A stretch of 64,000 nt of DNA. Source: Skeletonema tropicum (taxonomy: Eukaryota > Bacillariophyta > Thalassiosirophyceae > Thalassiosirales > Thalassiosiraceae). The notes below the pieces were generated by a model. The model was not told where the DNA came from. It made no database searches and saw only the letters and a list, made by a program, of their open reading frames with translations. Each line of letters begins with the position of its first letter. The first letter of the stretch is position 1. Location: NCBI GenBank assembly GCA_037178625.1, contig CM074130.1:2728001-2792000 (forward strand), in the 5' to 3' direction. The translations under genes and the position numbers were made by a program. This document shows, in pieces, positions 44,181-55,825 of this stretch.

Positions 44181-44631
44181 GGTGGCTATGGTATTATGAT
44201 ATTGTTGTGGCAGACGTCAGCAAGGTCAATCAACAAGGCTAACAAAAACATTTGTGGAGTTTGATGACTCACTCTTTGCTCTTTGTGTGACGCACTCAGA
44301 CGCCATCAATCTAGCTACAGTTTAGTAGCAACCCTACTTCAAGTTACTACCATCATTTTGTTTCTCCGATGTGTCTGAACCTTCATTTCTAATCCAGCCT
44401 GAGCCAAAGTTGCTAAAACCGCTCAGACACTTCACTTCAAGTTGTTTCACGCTTTGGGTCATTACAGAGGTGTTCTTCTTGCCTTGGACATGGATCATGG
44501 ATCATGGCCAGTCTCTTGTCATAAAAGCATGCAGCAGCAATACTTAAGTACAACCACCAAAGTTATCTCCTTTCATTTCTTAAGGAAGTGTCGCACGCTA
44601 TAAAATATAACAGAAATTTGCAAGTTCAGCC
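44181..44631. other. Intergenic region between divergent DUF1499 and sulfotransferase genes
   Basis: 450 bases with no coding frame. A short tandem CATGGATCATGGATCATGG lies at about 44489-44507. No other structure was noticed. Confidence 0.4.
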
Positions 44632-45891
44632 ATGGTAACGTTTATCCAGCACAAATTAATCGGTATTACAGGCCTAGCCCTTTGGGGTCTGGTTTTTCAT
44701 TCATACCTTTTTTTACCAGAGCAAAGTGAAACTGAGAGCGGAGGATATCATGATGACTCTCTACGCCACCCTTCCTATGTCCGGACGCGAGGGGGTTGGG
44801 CATCGGAATCTGAGCCAAGTCCTCTAGAATATGCACATCTTATAATCAACTATCACAAGACCGGGCATGAGTTAGCATACTCTCTCCAGGACCTTGTCCT
44901 TTCTAATTTCCCTGAGATGGAACGAGAAAATGGAGCGAGACCCAGACAACATCCTTCTTCAGGGGAAGGATGTACTCGTATCGAATTACCCCCTGGTAAA
45001 ATAGTGGTGCAAGAGGCGCCACACCTGTTTTGTGATACAAACAGTCTTGCGGAGATGCTACTTACTAACAGAGGTCGCTTTCATCGTGAGGGAGAACAGA
45101 GGATACCAAAACGAGGAGTCAAGATTCTTCATTTGGTGAGAGATCCATTTTCAATGGCGATCAGTAATTACAATTACCATTCTCAGGATCCAACTCCAGA
45201 AGGTTGGGTTAAAGACAGAAAACGAGACATATGTGCGAAAAAGGAATTCTTTGATGTTACCCTAGCAGAACTTCTTCTTCCTACTCTGGTATCTCCTGGT
45301 ATGGACTTTAATAGGCCACCAATAGTAACCAAGGAGGGGTTTGATATGCTTTATGACAAGTGCAAGAAACTATTTAGATCACAGCCTGGCTTTCAAGACG
45401 AGAGTTATTACTTTCATCTACGCCAGTTGGATCCCTCGCACGGAATCAAGTTGGCAACACTCCAACAGATGGTGAATGGTGGAGATATTTTCTTGATGGC
45501 CAACAACATCATAAAATTGAACCAAATAAAAACAATTCAGGAACGAGTGAGTGATATCAACAATGGAGGCAATATAATGAAATCGAAATACGATAAGATT
45601 CAAATTCTGACAATGTCGCTGTCAGACTTTACGACTCAGCCTCGCAAGTCAATTATGACATACTTGAATTTTGTGTATGGCAACTCTGTGCCCAGAGAAG
45701 TAAAAGGCAGAATAGCTGCAGAATATGAGAAGTCTTTTGTGAAAAGAGTTGAGACAGGAGATTTACACATCACACACGGAAACGAAAATGAAGAGATGTT
45801 ACGCAAGTCTTTGCACAATGATATGATAGGAGAGTACTTGAGTAACATCCAACATGTCGTGTCGGAAACGTTGAGAGGTAAAGTCTCATGA
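44632..45891 (+). CDS. Sulfotransferase-family protein, type II membrane
   Basis: Single-exon protein of 419 residues with a short N-terminal tail and one hydrophobic anchor (about 8-28), as in Golgi sulfotransferases. The PAPS 5'-phosphosulfate loop is IINYHKTGHEL (71-81). The 3'-phosphate site is ILHLVRDPFSMAISNYNYH (165-183), with the conserved Arg and Ser. The remainder is helical and diverged. It probably transfers sulfate to a carbohydrate, fitting the sulfated polysaccharides of diatoms; the acceptor is unknown. The frame is uninterrupted although both neighbouring genes show one-base junctions. Confidence 0.8.
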   Translation: MVTFIQHKLIGITGLALWGLVFHSYLFLPEQSETESGGYHDDSLRHPSYVRTRGGWASESEPSPLEYAHLIINYHKTGHELAYSLQDLVLSNFPEMERENGARPRQHPSSGEGCTRIELPPGKIVVQEAPHLFCDTNSLAEMLLTNRGRFHREGEQRIPKRGVKILHLVRDPFSMAISNYNYHSQDPTPEGWVKDRKRDICAKKEFFDVTLAELLLPTLVSPGMDFNRPPIVTKEGFDMLYDKCKKLFRSQPGFQDESYYFHLRQLDPSHGIKLATLQQMVNGGDIFLMANNIIKLNQIKTIQERVSDINNGGNIMKSKYDKIQILTMSLSDFTTQPRKSIMTYLNFVYGNSVPREVKGRIAAEYEKSFVKRVETGDLHITHGNENEEMLRKSLHNDMIGEYLSNIQHVVSETLRGKVS

Positions 45892-45999
45892 GTGCTGTCG
45901 GTGGACAATAGATAAATAATTAAATATGTATTAAGGAAGAGCAATAGATTTTTTCACTATGCACGAAATGAGGGAATTGCTTGTGAAGGCAAATCCGCT

Positions 46000-48565
46000 C
46001 TATGGCCTCTTGAAATCAATGACTGACACTACGTTGGACGAGAAACAGGCTGCCACCCTCGTCTCTTCAGTGTTCCATGCAACTTCGAATATATCTCCGT
46101 TGCCCTTGAAGCTTTTAATATGCGCACCATTACTGACATTCCATATATACAGCTGACCAGCGAGTGAGCCGCTGGAGAGGAAGTCTCCCGATGGAGAAAA
46201 TGCAACTGAATAAACTGACTCCCGATGACGAGACAGAACACGCATGCATGCCCCATCAGCAACACTCCATAATCGGACGGATCCATCAAATGAGGCTGTG
46301 GCCAGCAAGAGAGGCTTACCTGGATTCTTAGAGCCAGGTCCCGTTGGACTCCACTTTACGGTGTATATTTCTTGTTGGTGAGACTTAAAATCCCACTTGG
46401 GGTCATTTCGCGGAGAGTTAATATCCCAAACCTTGGCGGTGCAATCGTCAGAGCAGGATGCAAGGAGTGTCCCCGACGGATCCCATTTGACAGCATTCAC
46501 CTCGTCATTATGTCCGGAATAAGTCTTGACAGGGCGGGGAACGCCAACTCGACATATTTGAACAGTCTTATCAGTCGAGCAAGATGCGAATGTCATGTCG
46601 TCTTTCCAGTCTACATCTAACGCTGGAGCTAAATGGAATGAAAACTGCTGCTTGACGAAACCAACATCACCTGTTACATCCCATACTATTGTTGACTTGT
46701 CATATGAGCCAGATAGGAGGAAATTGCCACGTTTGTTCCATTTCAAGCTAAAAATGGGGCCTCTGTGGCCTTTGAGCGTTTGTAACAATTCCCCAGAACG
46801 CGACCAGACCCTCGCAACACCATCGTAAGAGCCAGTAGCAAGTACCTCCCCGCTAGATGACCATTCCAATGTTGTGACGTCCTTGTTCTTCTTGTCGGTA
46901 GTGTCATGACCGTGTGGTAGAAGAATGGACTGGCTAGTTTTGTCACTGTTAAGAGTCCAAATCCGCGCCGAGGCATCCCCACTGCCGGTGGCAATCAGGT
47001 TCGTGAACTTTGGATTCCAAGCGCACATGAATACTTCCGAGGTATGTTGAGCTAGTTCCATGACATCTGATGGGCTGATGGCAGTCTGCTTATCTTCTTG
47101 TTCAATGAGTGTTAGCGCCTCATCATCAACCACAACGTTGCCTTCTCGTCGTTCTTGACCACCTCGCTTCTCACCAGGCATCATCGGCTGATTTTGCTGC
47201 TGTGTTTGTAACTGCTGTTGCATCTGCTGTTGCTGTCGCTGTCCCGCAGACATTAAAGCAGCAATAGCGGTTGCGCGAGCAGCATCCTCACCTCTTCCTC
47301 CTCCAAGATTAGCCTGCTTCTGAACATCCTGTTGGCGTTGTGCCAAAACTGCTTGGATCTCAGCACGTTGTCGAGCCAAATCAGCCGCCTCGTTTTGAGT
47401 TGGATCAGCTTGTTTTTGAACCGCTTGCGGAACTGATTGGTTCACTTGCTGCATTGCTTGCTGTTGTTGTTGTTGTTGCTGCTGCTGTTGTACCGAAACA
47501 TTCGTAGCAGTGTCAGCTCCTCCTTCTTCCACTTCCATTTGAGTCTCCTTCGAAGTCACTATCTTTTCCTTCTCTTCCTCTTCTTTTTCATTTGCTGCAG
47601 CCTTGTTTTTCTTCTTCTTTCGTTTCTTAGGAGTCACAACAGGCTCTGCTGCAGCCCCACCCACCTCTAGTGACTCCCTTCCCCCCTTCCTTTGAACTTC
47701 CTCAAAGGGTTGGTTTACATTCGCCCCATTCTTCCTCCTCTCCTCTTCCATTGATATGCGTTCTCTCGTGAGCTTTTCTTTCATTTCCATCATAGCCTTT
47801 GTCGCAGCCGCAGCCGATGCAGCTGGAACACGAAGTTTGATGGGGGGCTCTTTCCGAGTGAGGGTGTGAAGTGCACGCGGACAGAGGAGAGAAAAGTCAG
47901 GACCCATGTAGACTGCCTGACCTTCCGAATCCTCCACCTTGTGCTTCTTCGTCGCAGGTTCCGAATTCGCCGCAGAGGCAATCCCCCGAACGTAACTCTC
48001 GCATCACACTCTCCTCCATCCCTATGTACTGCAGCCCCTTTTGTAGAAACATCACAAGAGCCCCAGGAGGGATGGATGATGAATTCCGCGGACGTGTCCG
48101 ACCCACAAGTGATTCATGCGCAAACGAAAACGCTGAGTGGGCAAAACCAGACTCCTGCAGATATCTGTACACGAGGAAGTTGATCTCCTCGGCAGTGACA
48201 GACAGTGGGGCGGGGGGTTGATTCAGGGCGGCCATGTCCGGTTGTCTCAGCGGATGTGATTGCTGGACAGCGTAGGTCAGCGGCCGCGTTGACATCTCTT
48301 CCTCCTCGTCGCCGCTGAATCCACCATCATGATCTAGAGATGATTTCCCATTAGTGAGAGCGGCGTCGCCCTCTTCGCCTTCACCTGACCCAGTGATGGG
48401 TGCAGTTGCGTCTCCATTACTTTTCAAACCATCCGTGTCTGGCTCTTTCAGCTCGCCTTCTTCCTCCTCATCGTCAGTCTCCATAGGTGACGACTGCTGG
48501 AAGATCTTCTCCTCCTCGTTCTGCGGCTTCAGTTGCCCGTCTATGGCCCTGCTTGTCCCCAACAT
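46000..48565 (-). CDS. TBL1-like LisH/WD40 corepressor subunit, with one frame junction
   Basis: An acidic N-terminal tail precedes a LisH domain, EEINFLVYRYLQESGFAHSAFSF, and PPGALVMFLQKGLQYIGMEES; this is the TBL1/TBLR1/HOS15 type. The middle has a bipartite nuclear signal (ATKKHKVED), Lys/Glu blocks and Gln runs. The C-terminal half has about eight WD40 repeats (HTSEVFMCAWNP, VTTLEWSSSGEVLATGSYDG, PIFSLKWNKRGNFLLSGSYDK and so on). Such proteins join histone-deacetylase complexes. Between GMEESVM and the ANSEPATKKHKVED segment the frame changes by one base at about 47985-48001, after a TGA in the downstream frame. Omission of one base gives 854 residues. Confidence 0.85.
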
Positions 48566-49120
48566 GTTTACTCACTTAGCAGTCCTGCGGTTTATACACC
48601 GCAGATAAGAGCCTTTTAAATTTATGTATATATCTTATGTAACTTCTTTCTCAATAAGCCACAAAAATTAAATTGATACTCAGAGAGAACTAATAACTCA
48701 ATAATGAATGGCTGTTGGCTTTTTCAAACGATATGGTAGCCTCTGCGTTTTCACAAGTTGTTACTTCTCTAGTTACAACAGTAGGATGCGAAATTGAGGT
48801 TTAGGCTTTACCGCTATCTGCGCCATTGGGACAGAGCTGCGCGTTGATTTGAAATAGGATGCGCTGCATCCGCGCTGCTTTCCAAGGTGGAGATTGGAGA
48901 GATGGCGTTGGCCTGTCCACCCACCGCCACGCGAAAATCAAACCCCCTCCCTTTTCCTCTCCCTTTTGCGGATCGGCACGAAAGAGAAGCAAACCGGCGG
49001 CTCATCATCATAAGTAGGCGAGGGGATAAGTAGTAGAAGGCCGCTGAAGTAACAACTGTTGCCTTACGCTTGTATAAATCTACACAGATAATACATTATC
49101 TATCAAGAATAATATTCATC
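48566..49120. other. Intergenic region between divergent TBL1-like and NDUFB11-like genes
   Basis: About 550 bases; GC-rich around 48830-49000, with frames on the minus strand that lack conserved features. No RNA gene seen. Confidence 0.4.
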
Positions 49121-49781
49121 ATGTCATTGGTCGCCTCTCTAGCTCGCAGATGCACCATTCGCGCTGCATCAAATAATTCACGCGCTACCGCAGTTCAACG
49201 CCGTTTCATGGGCGGGGGACAACCCATCTCCCGATCGATGGAGGCTGAATTATGGCAGGGCCATCCAAAGGAACCAGAGGGTTGGGAAACTACTATTTAT
49301 ATGACCTATGCTGCGTCGGCGGTTATTTTGACATTTGCGTTGGGTTTTGCACCTGATACATCCATCAAGACGGTAAGTGATTATTTATGTTGTTGTGTAA
49401 ATAAAATTGAGCGTCATGCTCTTTAAACGAGGAGATAACAAACCTGACATTATTAATTTTTATTCATCGTTCTTTCAAATTTAGTGGGCTTCAAGTGAGG
49501 CACAAGCGCGTTTGACCTTGCAAGCTGAGGGGAAACTTGATAAACCTGTGTTTGGAGTTCATTATGATACTCCTGAGAATAAATTTGATTTCGAGAGTGT
49601 TAATCCTGATAATCCATTTAATGAAGAGGATGATGATGACGACGATGATGATGATGATGGTAAGTATTTTTAACAGTATATGTGATTGTAATAATTTGTC
49701 AGAATTTTACTCATGGATTTTAATTTTGACTCCATAGATGATGAGGAAGAGGAGGAGGAGGAAGAAGATGATGACGAATAA
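49121..49781 (+). CDS. Mitochondrial complex I NDUFB11/ESSS-like subunit, three exons
   Basis: Exons 49121-49372, 49485-49659 and 49738-49781, with introns of 112 and 78 bases (GTAAGT...TTAG and GTAAGT...ATAG), give an exact frame. The N-terminus is a mitochondrial presequence (SLVASLARRCTIRAASNNSR). The core LWQGHPKEPEGWETTIYMTYAASAVILTFAL is followed by a membrane span, PDTSIKTWASSEAQARL, and resembles NDUFB11 (ESSS) of the membrane arm. The C-terminus is an unusual run of about 25 Asp/Glu residues, interrupted by intron 2. An upstream Met at 49070 adds 17 residues that lack presequence character, so 49121 is preferred. Confidence 0.78.
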
Positions 49782-50407
49782 GCAGTCTGCTATAATTCAT
49801 TAAAAGATCTTAGAACTGGGGAGGAAACATAGATTGATGAGCAAGACGTAGTGATTGTGTTTGGATTTGATGCACAAATCCTTATTTACTCTACACTTGA
49901 CAGTAGAGGTATTCCTCTATGCTTTGATTTCTTTCAAAGTAAACACAAACGCGTGTAAAATAATTAGTGTATTTGCAAGAATTTTCAGCTTTCAGCTGCT
50001 CTGACTTCTCCTCATTGCGGACAGAATACCAACTGCGCGACCGTGGCTACTAGGTGGTACATATTTATGGTTAGGAAGTAAACTGGCTTGAGAGGTAGAG
50101 TGTACATAGTGATCGCAGTTGACTATTCAATAAATAATATAACAGACGATTAAGTAGGGTTACAAGCATTAATGGATTCACATGACAATGACCGGACAGT
50201 GCTTTACAAAATGCTTTACAAAACACATAACATGTTGTATCTCACCCACCCTCGACGACAGACATTAAAATATAGTATGAAGATGTTTCTTTTTCACGCG
50301 CAGACAAATTGCCGCTGCAGTATAGAATTTCGCCACCATGTGCAAACAAACGAAGAGAGTTGTCGTTGGACAGAACGATCACTTGGTATAAGCAAGTAAC
50401 GTCCGAT
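49782..50407. other. Intergenic 3' region between convergent NDUFB11-like and H2A.Z genes
   Basis: About 625 bases without a supported gene. A short direct repeat (ATGCTTTACAAA, about 50200-50223) is the only feature noticed. Confidence 0.4.
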
Positions 50408-51137
50408 TTAGAACTTCTTCTTGGACTTGGTTGATTTATTGATGAGCGACTTGTGGATGTGTGGGATGACACCTCCACCGGCGATCGTGGCCTTGATTAG
50501 TGTGTCAAGCTCCTCATCTCCACGAATGGCAAGCTGCAAGTGACGGGGAGTGATACGTTTCACCTTAAGATCTTTGCATGCATTACCGGCCAACTCAAGA
50601 ACTTCAGCGGTTAGGTACTCCAAAATGGCCGATGTGTAAACGGCAGCGGTAGCACCCACACGCTGGCTTTGCTGTACAGATCCCTTCAAGAAACGGTGTA
50701 CACGACCAACAGGAAACTATTATTCATGGAGATAGTAAGAAGAGAAGATTTAGTGAACAGTCACAAGATCAATCAGTCACAAGATGTGATCAAAAATTTA
50801 AAATTTTCACAAGATTTGCTCACCTGCAGTCCTGCCTTAGATGAACGAGATTGTGGGGCCTTCTTGATGGTTGGGGCCTTTCCGCCCTTTCCTCCCTTGC
50901 CGCCTTTGCCTCCTTTTCCGGACTATGAGTGATTGAGAGTAATATGATAAATTGTTGTGAGCAATGGTAAATAAAAAAGAATAGGATGTGAACATACGGA
51001 TAAAATATGATAGAGCCGCAGAATCTGTGGACAGTAAAGTGCTCTATGTACAAAGAATCATCGATATCTGAACCTATTATCACTCTAACACGGTCCGTAA
51101 GACGCCAGCTATCAAGAGTACCAAACGAACGTACCAT
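50408..51137 (-). CDS. Histone H2A.Z variant, start codon alone in first coding exon
   Basis: Three coding exons: 51137-51135 (ATG only), 50922-50824 and 50716-50408, with introns of 212 (GTACGT...ATAG) and 107 bases (GTGAGC...ATAG). The joined 136 residues begin [18 protein letters not shown]. They continue [20 protein letters not shown], then [27 protein letters not shown], and end with [34 protein letters not shown]. The residues after the docking region ([27 protein letters not shown]) are those of H2A.Z, not canonical H2A. H2A.Z marks promoters and regulates transcription. The introns agree with H2A.Z being a replication-independent gene. Confidence 0.92.
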
Positions 51138-51487
51138 GGTGATGATATTTTAGTAGTAGACAGTAGCGGTTTGCCTGTTTTTATCACTGTCGAGGATGAC
51201 AGGGATGATGGAAAAGAGAGAACGAAAATCGCGAGAAAAACGGCCAAAAACGATTAAACGGCTCCTGCGCCAGGATTTCAGCTCATTTGAATTTCCTCTC
51301 TTTCACTTCGGCGTATGAATCCTATTCTGGAATTAGTATAATCTCTTGTTCATTCTATTTTATGTCTTCCTCTCTTTGTCTTTGTGACTCAAATATTGAG
51401 AATAATGTATCAATAAGTGAAACGTATTAGTAAAAATCCCCTCTACACACCCGTACACGCTACAGACACGCACCTATCTCCTTGTGT

Positions 51488-51513
51488 GACAAGTACGCTA
51501 TAGCGTACTAAAA
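51488..51513. repeat. Palindromic repeat copy 1
   Basis: The core AGTACGCTATAGCGTACT reads the same on both strands and is followed by AAAA. A near-identical copy with one change (TATGGCG) is at 52814-52838. Confidence 0.65.
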
Positions 51514-52079
51514 GTAAAAATTTTCAAAGCTAAAGTTCTACTAAAAGAGATCACTTTCATAACTTTTAAGCATAACCATCGTGTTCAGCACACTCGATTT
51601 AGTCTTACAGCATACTTTAATTACTTTATTCCATAACAAACTTCCGAGATACGACCGTTGCAAACTGCACCATCCGATGACAAAAAAAACGGCTGCGTAC
51701 TATCTCCACCATACTTTGTACCATTATAACTTCATAACTAGACCACTCCAGAAGGCCACCAGTGGCTCCCCATGACGGCAATATCATGGAATCGCGAACC
51801 GTTGTGGTGCGGGTGTCAGAATTGGCCGGTGTGTTGTGCATCGTCCCCATACATAATGTCGTTGTGATGATGCGTCTTTCATCGACATGTGATAATGGAT
51901 AAATTCAATAACTACTCGACAAATCAACCGATTCAAAGGAAACCAAAAGGTAGACTGCTTCATATGATGTTATTGATGGGATTAATGTGGGTGGATCGGT
52001 CCAAATTGGTGAAGGGGTGGCCACATAAGATGCCATGGTTGTTGTGTCGACATGATTTTTTGATGATTTTTTTGAATTT

Positions 52080-52290
52080 TTTGCAATCCGTTACCCAACA
52101 ATTCACCACCATGACGATGATTTGCCTGACATAGGAGGCGATTCCGACGACGATCTTATGCACAATGCTTACAACAACCCCGATGTACATGGCAATGTCC
52201 TTGGAATCGCCTACTTCCCCATCGGGCCTTCTCCTACACCGTATTTCAATGGCAGTTGCGCCCGACATCTTCCAAATTATTAATGTTGAC
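52080..52290 (+). pseudogene. Degenerate coding-like stretch, possible transposon remnant
   Basis: One frame reads DDDLPDIGGDSDDDLMHNA, then NPDVHGNVLGIAYFPIGPSPTPYFNGS, before a stop at about 52280. It has coding-like composition but neither a start nor conserved family features that I recognise. The flanking sequence continues in other frames for short stretches. Confidence 0.3.
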
Positions 52291-52813
52291 GACGTATTTG
52301 ATGGAGTAAATTACCAAACGGCAGACGAAAGAGAAGTTGGAGCATCAGTATAACAATAATTGGAAGGTGTGTGTGCGAGTTCTTAAGGTGTAGTGCTCTC
52401 CTTCGGATGAAATAAAGGAATATGTGTTGGCAGCGAGATATTGGATGAAAATTATGTCTGCATCTGCAATGGTGAATTGATGCGTAATGCCTCATTCTAC
52501 TACGCTCCACTCACCAAATATGCTAGGGCATAATGTTGGCAATAGCTTCCACTTGTTCCGATGATGTTATCAATGTTATCAGACCACTTCTATGTAATTC
52601 ATTGCCACTGGAGCACAAAAATATGGAAAAACACGCAGATCGGGTTACACACTGATTACATAGATGTACGTAGTGAGCAAAATACTAGGGCTATAAACAT
52701 AAATGGGGCATCAAACGAAAGCTAAAATCATTCCTAACAAGATTGCTATGGTGATTTATGCTATTACTGCAGCGGAAGTAGTGTTATTATTAGCACAAAG
52801 ATGGGTGATTTTT

Positions 52814-52838
52814 AGTACGCTATGGCGTACTAAAATGA
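52814..52838. repeat. Palindromic repeat copy 2
   Basis: TTTAGTACGCTATGGCGTACTAAAA, the near-identical partner of the palindrome at 51488-51513; both copies are flanked by T- and A-runs. Confidence 0.65.
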
Positions 52839-54558
52839 AAAAAATCTGTCCTACAAGGAGGATACCAGCTGGCTGGCCCCCTCTGAGCCGCGAGCTCTTC
52901 CGTAGAATCTGTCTTGTCACACCGCCACCTACCAAACACAAGTCACACAAACCGAGCTGAAAGACCGAACAAAAGACCGCATCACGGGGTTACGCCACTT
53001 AATCTCGACTAAATTAGAAAAATATTGAGACACCTACCTGACTTCGAAAAGTTCCGTCACCCCACGCAAAAATCACACACAATGGCACAAACTTCAAAAA
53101 AATCCTCAACCATAGACACTATACAGCGGAGAACATCTCCTACCATTACACCAGTACATGGCAAACCCTCCGCGTTTTTTTACAGTAGCTTCATCATATA
53201 CCACCCGACCCCTGCGCAGAAAACGCGGAGCATTGGTTACGATGTATTCCTTCAATAAAAAGTTTCGTGCGCGAAGTTTCCTAATGAAACATTGCCGTTC
53301 ATGTCGGAGGGAGAGTCATGCCGGTGCATAACCCATGGAGACATAAAGCATGATCCTTGCAGCCCACCAATCGAGTGTATATATCCATAGGGAGGCGTGG
53401 GTGTCTTAGTGTACCGATGTTTCGGCCGGTAACACCATCCTCAACGTCGTAACTCGATGTCCATCAATGGTTCATTTTTATCTTTGGCCCTACTGCAATA
53501 AGGAGTGACAATAACACCAATGAAGGCAACCAACACTCTCCATCGACTCTAATATGGTGATAGACGATTAATTGACCCTTGGAGTGGAATGGAAGCTCTT
53601 ATGACATCATTTTGATGATACAAAAAATGTACATGTTTTTCGTCTCTGTCGAACGCAACAACTAACCGAAAGCTAATGGAAACGGGATGCATATCGATCA
53701 AACAAGCATCAGCTTATTATTATTATGATAGTAAACATCCTTGGGAGCGATAATAACAATGAGTTCTGAGGAAATACTTGTTTGTTCAGTAAAACTCATT
53801 GCATATTTAGCCTACATCAAAACCAACATACATAACACTGTCTCCCATGTGTTATAATCACTATAAAGCATCATCCACTTGTCGAAGTATTCGAATATAC
53901 GCATACGATCAATTGGTATATAAATTACCACTCATTTGATGTTATCGGTCCTTCACGATGTTGATTTCAGCATTGCGTTTAAGGAGCAAATAATAGATTC
54001 TGTCTAACTTGTGAAATGTGGTTGATTATCGATTAGATAATGGGTTTGGACTACCCAAGGATAAATAGACGCCCAATGTATATATAACATTGATGTGGTG
54101 AAAGGATATCCTCTCTTTTGTAACATATCATTGCCGAAACGTCCATAGGAGGGGTGAATGGAGGTGAAAGTGGTAAATTTTATGCCGTCGATGGCGACGT
54201 TATTTTATTCATTTACGGTGGATCGACTGAGTTTTCCTGGCTTGGGCGCGTATAAGATGATTTATGCGACTGATCAAGCCGAGTATTCTAGGCGTATTCA
54301 ATATGCACGCTTAACTGTGGCCACAGGAGTGGAGGACATCATGGTGACGGTGTAAAAGGTGTGGTGGATGATGGATTTTTTGCGTTTCTCGTTCCATCTC
54401 AAAATTACGCGGGAAGGCCAAACGTAACCCCGTGCGCAGTGTAAAACTGAACTGCTACCGAACCTTACCGAACCAAGATTGAAATTGAGATACTTAGACC
54501 ACAACAACTTCAGTAGCCCGTCTTTCTTCCCAACAAGCCTACCTAAGGAGCGGGAGGA

Positions 54559-55293
54559 ATGGCTTTCATTATGGAATCTCTTGACGAGGAACTAGCAGCT
54601 ATAGAGGAGGCGGCTAGCTACTGCCAAAAGAAGATAACTCCGCTATCAGCGGTTGCATCTTCAAGTTGTGTGGAGACACAGGCCAATGGCAACACTGCCA
54701 GCTCGTCACACAATAATGTTGAGGGAAGTTTCTCATGTGTGTCTGAAGAGGGAGATAGTATTCAATCGATGAAAGACGTTTCAGCGGAATCAACGAAGGC
54801 AAAGCAAAGAAACAGTATGAGCCTCAATGGAAGTATGTTGCCTAATCTTGCAGAACTTCAAGACTTGGCTGGCTCCGACAGTGACGAAGAAGAGTCACCA
54901 CCAACACCAGCTCCGCATGTTCCTAATCTGAAAGCATGTGGAGGACCTGTCTCAGGTGAGGGAGATGTCCAATCGATGAAAGATGTTGCAGCGGTATCAA
55001 CGAAGGCAAAGCAACGGAACAGTATTAGTCTCAATGGAAGTATGATGCCGAATCTTTCAGCCCTGCAAGACTTGGCTGGCTTTGACAGTGATGAAGAAGA
55101 GTCACCACCTGCACCAGCTCCGCATGTTCCTAATCTGAATGCATGTGGAGGACCACAGCACAGGCCGTTGGTGGGAGGCTTTGCAGCTGCTGCTTATGAG
55201 GCAGCAAGAGTAGACTACTATAAAAAGCGAGGCGTGAGTGTTAGAGGCCACCAGCCATCAAAGCCTAAGCGAAGCGCTCCCCGATATCCATGA
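54559..55293 (+). CDS. Unidentified protein with a 68-residue internal duplication
   Basis: Protein of 244 residues. Two tandem units share GD(S/V)QSMKDV, STKAKQRNSMSLNGSM, PNLAELQDLAG, DSDEEESPP and APHVPNL-ACGGP; they begin near residues 65 and 133. Nucleotide identity between the units is also high (about 54755-54950 and 54959-55154), so the duplication is recent. The C-terminus (AAYEAARVDYYKKRG) is a compact basic helix of a kind I have seen ending other diatom proteins, but I cannot name a family. The Ser/Thr-rich units with acidic DSDEEES look like casein kinase 2 targets (inference). Confidence 0.65.
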   Translation: MAFIMESLDEELAAIEEAASYCQKKITPLSAVASSSCVETQANGNTASSSHNNVEGSFSCVSEEGDSIQSMKDVSAESTKAKQRNSMSLNGSMLPNLAELQDLAGSDSDEEESPPTPAPHVPNLKACGGPVSGEGDVQSMKDVAAVSTKAKQRNSISLNGSMMPNLSALQDLAGFDSDEEESPPAPAPHVPNLNACGGPQHRPLVGGFAAAAYEAARVDYYKKRGVSVRGHQPSKPKRSAPRYP

Positions 55294-55825
55294 AGAATTG
55301 TCGGTCGATAAGATTGCTTTATTGCGACCTGATAAATTTGAACGTCATGAATTAAAGATACAACTTATTTACTTGATGAAATTAGTTTGCGACGAATCTA
55401 CATATTATAACCTGTATTTGTTTGCTTAGTCGATGGAGGGGACGATAGGGTAACCGCCGATGGAAGTATACGAGTGATTGCACAACTCAAACACCAATAA
55501 ATAAGTTTGAGTTGATAACGGGAGATGTAGGGCTTTGAATCGACTCAGTGGAGCTGTTGTTCTTTTGTACTTCTGTTTTCCTAAGTAATTTCTATCTATC
55601 TATCTATCATCTACTGGCTTTCATGAGGAGCTTTGCCTAAACAAAGCTTCACAAAAGCATGACACCAACTAAAGGACCGGATGTCATTCCACAGAACTGA
55701 TGTGTCAGATGACTTGACGAGTCATCCTAACATCATTCACAAGCAGTTTCCTTGATGTGGAACCACCTAACCTTATAAATATACCAACCTAATACTTTTC
55801 CATGCATACACTTGGGGATTGCCAT
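55294..55825. other. Intergenic 3' region with a TCTA microsatellite
   Basis: About 530 bases between convergent genes. A (TCTA)n run lies at about 55593-55612; a dyad around 55633-55650 (AGCTTTG...CAAAGCTT) could be a 3' processing or terminator-like structure. Confidence 0.4.

Larger units (their letters stand above)
51138..54558. other. Gene-poor, repeat-like 3.4-kb region
   Basis: No gene is supported. Two copies of a palindromic word, GTACGCTATAGCGTAC with flanking TACTAAAA, lie at 51488-51513 and 52814-52838. Between them is a broken coding-like stretch (52080-52290). Short inverted repeats (CCGCGTTTTT with AAAACGCGG, about 53168-53229) and AT-rich sequence fill the rest. The composition is more AT-rich and less coding-like than the flanks, consistent with decayed transposons. 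Confidence 0.5.
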
